From NCBI GenBank assembly GCA_900756725.1, contig CAAELJ010000098.1, positions 1-33,568 on the forward strand: 33,568 bases of DNA, read 5' to 3'. Shown here one piece after another: positions 29,837 to 33,568 of the stretch. The translations under genes and the position numbers were made by a program. A model generated the notes under the pieces. The model did not search any database and was not told the origin of the DNA. It saw nothing but the letters and a program-made list of their open reading frames with translations. This DNA comes from an uncultured Collinsella sp. (lineage in GTDB: Bacteria; Actinomycetota; Coriobacteriia; Coriobacteriales; Coriobacteriaceae). The first letter of the stretch is position 1; each line of letters starts with the position of its first letter.

Positions 29837-30520
29837 TTACTCGGCCTCCTTGGTAAGCGCGGCGGCGACGGCTTCCCGCGGAATGTCGAGACCGTACGCG
29901 CGAACCTGCTCGACCGTCTTCTCGAAGACTTCCTCGATGGGCGCGGTGGCGTCGATGAGCTTTACGCGGTTTGGCTCCTCGGCGGCAATGGCGCAAAATC
30001 CCTGGTAGACACGCTCTTGGAAGGCCATGCCCTTAGCCTCCATGCGATCTGCCGCGCCACGGGCTGCCATGCGTAGCGCCGCCTGCTCGGGCGTGATGTG
30101 ATAGACGAGCGTGAGCGCCGGATGCGTCCCCGCAACGGCCAGGTTGTTGGCATCGCGCACTATCTGGCGGTCAAGGCCGTCGGCAAATGCCTGATAGCAG
30201 GTTGTGGAATCGTAGAAGCGGTCGCACAGGACCACCTTGCCGACAGCAAGGGCGGGCGCGATGACCTCGTGCACCAACTGAGCGCGTGCCGCCTCGTAGA
30301 GCAACAACTCGCAGGTGTCGCCCATCGCTGTATTGGCGGGGTCGAGCAGCAGAGCACGGATCTTTTCGCTGATGGCGGTACCGCCCGGCTCGCGCAGGCT
30401 CACAACCTGGTAGCCAGCGAGTTCGAGCGCGCGGGCAAGCAGGCGCGCCTGCGTGGACTTGCCGGCGCCATCGACGCCCTCGAGCGTGATAAAGCTATGT
30501 TGAGCGGGCTCAAAAGCCAT
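29837..30520 (-). CDS. tmk: Thymidylate kinase
   Basis: Tmk phosphorylates dTMP to dTDP for DNA synthesis. The 227-residue protein has the P-loop EGVDGAGKST at 14-23, LREPGGTAISEKIRALLL just after, the substrate motif LCDRFYDSTTCYQAF, and a lid-like segment RGAADRMEAKGMAFQERV. It is somewhat longer than the common 210 residues because of a C-terminal helical extension (AAALTKEAE). ATG 30520 follows GGAAGGGG. It is the first gene of the tmk-holB-ricT unit. Confidence 0.95.
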   Translation of the reverse strand: MAFEPAQHSFITLEGVDGAGKSTQARLLARALELAGYQVVSLREPGGTAISEKIRALLLDPANTAMGDTCELLLYEAARAQLVHEVIAPALAVGKVVLCDRFYDSTTCYQAFADGLDRQIVRDANNLAVAGTHPALTLVYHITPEQAALRMAARGAADRMEAKGMAFQERVYQGFCAIAAEEPNRVKLIDATAPIEEVFEKTVEQVRAYGLDIPREAVAAALTKEAE

Positions 30521-30630
30521 GGGCGCGGCCCCTTCCTACAAGGCGCGTAAATGCGAGTTATAGCAACCAAGCCATGATACCCCAGTGCTCGGCGCGTCCC
30601 AAATCCCACCTAGCCAATGGCTACTCAGGC

Positions 30631-30687
30631 GGCAGTTAGGGACGTTCCTAAACTGCCGGCCGAAAAGGAATGTCCCCAACTGCCGGC
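30631..30687. repeat. REP-like repeat, copy A
   Basis: This copy begins GGCAGTTAGGGACGTTCC, continues TAAACTGCCGGC, and after an A-rich spacer closes with GGAATGTCCCCAACTGCC, which is the reverse complement of the opening apart from two mismatches. The first 30 bases are identical to copy B at 31751-31780. It lies between tmk and the zinc-ribbon gene. The two copies bracket that gene in the same orientation. Confidence 0.75.
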
Positions 30688-30746
30688 TTTTTGGGGTGCT
30701 GGGTATAATCGTCGTATTGCATTGAAATGTGGCGAAAGGAGTGGCA

Positions 30747-31730
30747 ATGTCTCGGTATTGCGCCTCGTGCGGCAAACTTCTTGCAGATGATGCCAAGTTC
30801 TGCACCTCGTGCGGTGCACCCGTTGAGCAGACAACCGGAAGCAATGGCCAACCCGCGTTTGAGAAGACCGGCTCCCTCGATACGCCGCAAGCTAAGCCGG
30901 ACGACCCCCTCGCCTATCGCCCCGACCCCGCCGCCGGCCCTGCAGCGGTCGAAACGACGCAGCGCATACCCGTCGCGGACACCCCGCCCCAACAGCAACC
31001 GGCGTCTACATACGCGTCTGGTTCACCGCAGGCCCCCGCCGCAAAAAAGAGCGCTACCAGGGCGCTTGTCGCCGTTATCGTTGTGCTGTTGGCAATCATC
31101 ATCGCCTTGGTCATCTTTTTTGTGATCAAGCCGTTCGACAACTCCGCTACGCAGACGACTGCCGAGGTAGCTAAGCTGCACCATGACGTCGACGACGATG
31201 ATCCAAAGCCTCTCGGCAATCCCAACAGCCTGTACGACGATGATGACGATGACGACGAGGATGGCGGCGAAGCAAGCCTCTCCGAACAGAACCTCTACCG
31301 TCGCCTGAGTGAATACTACGACCTGCTGGAAGATCTCGATAGCCAGGTCCGTGCCTGCGCAGAGACGTTTAATGGCAGCTATCTGGAAGAGGATCGTACC
31401 ACCCGTCAAAATCTCGCTGACGTCGCCGAGCGCACGGAGGACACCATCGAGCAGTATTACGACATTGTCGAGGACCTGGACGTCCCCACAAGCTCTAAGA
31501 ACTACAGCTCGTGGAAGGACATCATTGCTCTGTACGACGACCTGGATCACCGCATCGATGCGATCTGCGATGCCTGGGAGATCAGCTTGAAGTACGCAAA
31601 GCCCGCGGACCATAAGAACGAGATCGTGGCGCCGCTGTCGCGCGACAACGTGGCGGGCACCAATGACAATAAGTACCGCCTAGACTTTGAGGAGCGCTAT
31701 CCCGGCGCCAAACCCGTCGAAGTGAACTAA
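30747..31730 (+). CDS. Zinc-ribbon membrane protein with acidic extracellular domain
   Basis: The 327-residue protein has an N-terminal zinc ribbon (CASC at 5-8, CTSC at 19-22). A long Pro/Ala/Gln linker follows, then one membrane segment at about 105-128 (ALVAVIVVLLAIIIALVIFF). Next is a highly acidic stretch at 149-173, including seven Asp in a row, and then a helical domain with many Asp, Glu and Tyr (YRRLSEYYDLLEDLDSQVRA and similar). The end is a short loop region. No enzyme motif is seen. Proteins of this layout (zinc-ribbon, linker, single membrane helix) are common in these bacteria, but their role is unknown. ATG 30747 follows AAAGGA. It is alone on the plus strand, bracketed by two REP-like repeats. 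Confidence 0.75.
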   Translation: MSRYCASCGKLLADDAKFCTSCGAPVEQTTGSNGQPAFEKTGSLDTPQAKPDDPLAYRPDPAAGPAAVETTQRIPVADTPPQQQPASTYASGSPQAPAAKKSATRALVAVIVVLLAIIIALVIFFVIKPFDNSATQTTAEVAKLHHDVDDDDPKPLGNPNSLYDDDDDDDEDGGEASLSEQNLYRRLSEYYDLLEDLDSQVRACAETFNGSYLEEDRTTRQNLADVAERTEDTIEQYYDIVEDLDVPTSSKNYSSWKDIIALYDDLDHRIDAICDAWEISLKYAKPADHKNEIVAPLSRDNVAGTNDNKYRLDFEERYPGAKPVEVN

Positions 31731-31750
31731 CGCCTTGTCGTTTCCGAGCC

Positions 31751-31807
31751 GGCAGTTAGGGACGTTCCTAAACTGCCGGCAGAAAAAGGAATGTCCCTAA
31801 CTGCCGG
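31751..31807. repeat. REP-like repeat, copy B
   Basis: Copy B starts 20 bases after the zinc-ribbon gene. GGCAGTTAGGGACGTTCC (31751-31768) and GGAATGTCCCTAACTGCC (31788-31805) are reverse complements with a single mismatch, and between them lie TAAACTGCCGGC and an A-run. The first 30 bases equal those of copy A. It is followed at once by a terminator. Confidence 0.78.
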
Positions 31808-31808
31808 T

Positions 31809-31850
31809 CAAAAAAAGAGCGAGGATCATGGGACCCTCGCTCGTTTTTTG
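31809..31850. terminator. Bidirectional terminator between the zinc-ribbon gene and topA
   Basis: GAGCGAGG (31817-31824) pairs with CCTCGCTC (31835-31842). A run of A lies before it and six T (31844-31849) after it, so it can end both the plus-strand gene and topA. Confidence 0.85.
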
Positions 31851-31871
31851 GGCAATGTTTCGACTGCGCCG

Positions 31872-33568
31872 TTACTTGTCGGCGGCTGCTTTCTTGGCAG
31901 TCGACTTCTTCGCGGTCGTCTTCTTGGCGGCAGTGGCTTTCTTAGCCGTCGTCTTCTTCGCAGTCGAGGTCTTCTTCGCCGCGCTCGCCTTGGTCGTGGT
32001 CTTGCGGCCGCGGGCGGGCTTCTTCTCCTTGGTCGGGCAGTCCATGTTCACGCAGATGCGCCACGGGCCGCGCGCGGTGTTGACCACCACGATGGGGGCG
32101 CCGCACTCGGGGCAGGTCTCGCCCGTCGCCTCGAGCTTGCCACGCGCCGGCAGCGGATAGCTCACGCCGCAGTCGTCATAGTTGGTGCAGCGGATAAAGC
32201 GCTTGCCGCTCTTCTCGCTCTTGTGTGCGATCAGGTCGCCATGGCGTCCTGCCTCGGCGCACACCTTGCACTCGCCCACCTTAAGGTCAGGCTCGTAGTT
32301 GGTGGGGCATGTGGGGTTCACGCAAATCTCGAAAGCCTTTTGGCGGAACGGCTGGCACTTAATGCGCGGCGCACCGCATTCGGGGCACACAGCAGCCTCG
32401 CCCTCGAGCGGGCTCACCTTGACGCCGCTCGGCACCGGATAGGTCACGTCGCAGTCGGGCCAGCCCATGCAGCCGATAAAGCTGCCGCGGGTCTTGGCGC
32501 TCGTCTTCATAACCAAGTCCTTGCCGCACTTGGGGCAGGCGCCCACGCGCGCATCGGCCGTGACGGCGTCGCTGATAGCATCGCCCAGTTCCTGCGTATG
32601 CTTGAGCAGCTCGTCGAGCACACCGGCCAGCAGCGCGCGCGAGTGCGTCACGACATGCTCTTCGGTGTCCTCGCCGCGCTCCACGCGGGTCATGTCGCCG
32701 TCGAGCTCGCTGGTCATATCGGGGCTCGTGATGCGCGGGGCAAACTGCGACAGTGCATCGATGATGGCGATGCCCAGCTGGCTCGGCTCCACGGGATCGT
32801 TTTTGAGATAGCGCACGGCGTACAGGCGCTCGATGATGCTCGCGCGCGTGGACTTGGTGCCCAGGCCGCGCTTTTCCATCTCCTGCACGAGCTTGCCCTG
32901 GCTGTAGCGTGCGGGCGGCTCGGTCTGCTTGGCCTCGAGCTTAATGTCGAACACGTCGACCGTATCGCCCTGCTCCAGCGGCGGCATCTGCTCGTCGCGC
33001 TTGAGTCCATACGGATACGCCTCGCGGAAACCCGGGGTCACGAGCACATCGCCCGAAGCCACGAACGGCTCACCATTGACGTCGAGCTCGAGCTTGGTGT
33101 TCTCGATGGTCGCGGGACCCATGAGCGTTGCCAGGAAGCGACGGGCGATGAGGTCGTAGAGCTTGCGCTGGCCACCGTCGAGCGCGGACGGATCGCCCTC
33201 GCCCGTGGGATAGATAGGCGGGTGGTCGGTGGTTTCGACTTTGCCGCGCGTGGGCTTCATGGGGCCGGCGAGCACCTTTTTGCACACGGGCGCCAGCGCC
33301 GGGTTGATCTTTGCAAGGTCGCTCACCACGGCGCCCAGATCGAGCGTCGCAGGGTACACGGTATTGTCGACACGCGGGTAGCTGATGAGACCGGCCATGT
33401 AGAGGGACTCGGCGATGCGCATGGTACGCGCAGGCGAGATGCCCTCGGCCGCGGCGGCAGCCTGCAGCGAGGTGGTCGCAAACGGCGTGGGCGGCTGCTG
33501 CTTGCGCGAACGCTTGGTCACCGCGGCGACGGTTGCCGTCGCGACGCCGTCAACATGGCCGTACGCCG
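31872..33568 (-). CDS. topA: DNA topoisomerase I (type IA), 3' part of the gene
   Basis: Type IA topoisomerase relaxes negative supercoils through a covalent tyrosine link. The gene runs past the right edge: the frame is open to 33568 (AYGHVDG just upstream of the first Val shown), so only the C-terminal 565 or so residues are here. The active-site region GLISYPRVDNTVYP has its Tyr near 33378-33380, just after PPTPFATTSLQ and the MRIAESLYMAG helix. At least three Cys-rich zinc ribbons follow (CPKCGK, CPECGAP and CPECGAP again, each with a later Cys pair). The last 50 residues are a Lys/Ala/Thr tail (TAKKTTAKKAT-like repeats), as in some actinobacterial topoisomerases, probably for DNA binding. 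It is convergent with the zinc-ribbon gene. Confidence 0.93.
   Translation of the reverse strand, partial: AYGHVDGVATATVAAVTKRSRKQQPPTPFATTSLQAAAAAEGISPARTMRIAESLYMAGLISYPRVDNTVYPATLDLGAVVSDLAKINPALAPVCKKVLAGPMKPTRGKVETTDHPPIYPTGEGDPSALDGGQRKLYDLIARRFLATLMGPATIENTKLELDVNGEPFVASGDVLVTPGFREAYPYGLKRDEQMPPLEQGDTVDVFDIKLEAKQTEPPARYSQGKLVQEMEKRGLGTKSTRASIIERLYAVRYLKNDPVEPSQLGIAIIDALSQFAPRITSPDMTSELDGDMTRVERGEDTEEHVVTHSRALLAGVLDELLKHTQELGDAISDAVTADARVGACPKCGKDLVMKTSAKTRGSFIGCMGWPDCDVTYPVPSGVKVSPLEGEAAVCPECGAPRIKCQPFRQKAFEICVNPTCPTNYEPDLKVGECKVCAEAGRHGDLIAHKSEKSGKRFIRCTNYDDCGVSYPLPARGKLEATGETCPECGAPIVVVNTARGPWRICVNMDCPTKEKKPARGRKTTTKASAAKKTSTAKKTTAKKATAAKKTTAKKSTAKKAAADK

Overview
The window is about 33.6 kb of a mostly GC-rich genome. 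The gene content points to an anaerobic gut actinobacterium of the Coriobacteriia, probably Collinsella or a close relative. That placement is an inference from three things: a complete mannose-family phosphotransferase system (PTS) for amino sugars, a tmk-holB-ricT block, and a type IA topoisomerase with a Lys/Ala/Thr-rich tail. No 16S gene is present to confirm it. Two stretches are visibly more AT-rich than the rest and look acquired: the Fic gene with its leader (1-1540) and the DUF2975/XRE pair with its upstream region (about 15100-16570).

Layout. 1-1540: a Fic protein behind a long leader packed with inverted repeats. 1648-3671: a DeoR-type repressor divergent from galM. 3672-4713: an inverted-repeat element, an orphan PTS IIB-like protein without its phospho-acceptor histidine, and tRNA-Thr(CGT). 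4922-10739: amino-sugar and galactose catabolism, namely a YhcH-family protein, a short in-frame remnant of a second nagA, a PfkB sugar-phosphate kinase, a LacX-type epimerase, a flavodoxin-domain protein, nagA and agaS. 10854-14977: a GntR/UTRA regulator and the PTS operon IIA-yajC-IIB-IIC-IID. 14978-15681: a 700 bp regulatory region. 15682-16569: DUF2975 membrane protein plus XRE regulator. 16684-22927, minus strand: a SurA/PrsA-like protein, NAD-dependent isocitrate dehydrogenase, a HEAT-like protein, a small membrane protein, a beta-hydroxyacid dehydrogenase with a His/Cys-rich tail, DegV and hibernation factor HPF. 23245-26920: a solute-binding lipoprotein, a 33-bp inverted-repeat element, a DUF559-like nuclease candidate and comF. 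27023-30520: ricT, holB and tmk. 30747-31730: a zinc-ribbon membrane protein flanked by two copies of a REP-like repeat. 31872 to the end: the 3' part of topA.

How the genes fit together. The PTS would import and phosphorylate an amino sugar (GalNAc or a related sugar). NagA deacetylates it, AgaS deaminates/isomerises it, and the PfkB kinase could phosphorylate the resulting tagatose-6-phosphate. No tagatose-bisphosphate aldolase is in the window. An identical 13-base operator core lies in front of both agaS and the PTS operon, and the GntR gene sits between them, which makes it the likely regulator. The right half is mostly conserved housekeeping.

The points I would look at first are: the layered palindromes before fic; the His-to-Tyr IIB paralogue; the in-frame NagA remnant behind the kinase; the metal-binding-like tail on the dehydrogenase; the comF ribosome binding site held in a perfect hairpin; and the two long inverted-repeat elements, one of them next to a nuclease-like gene.
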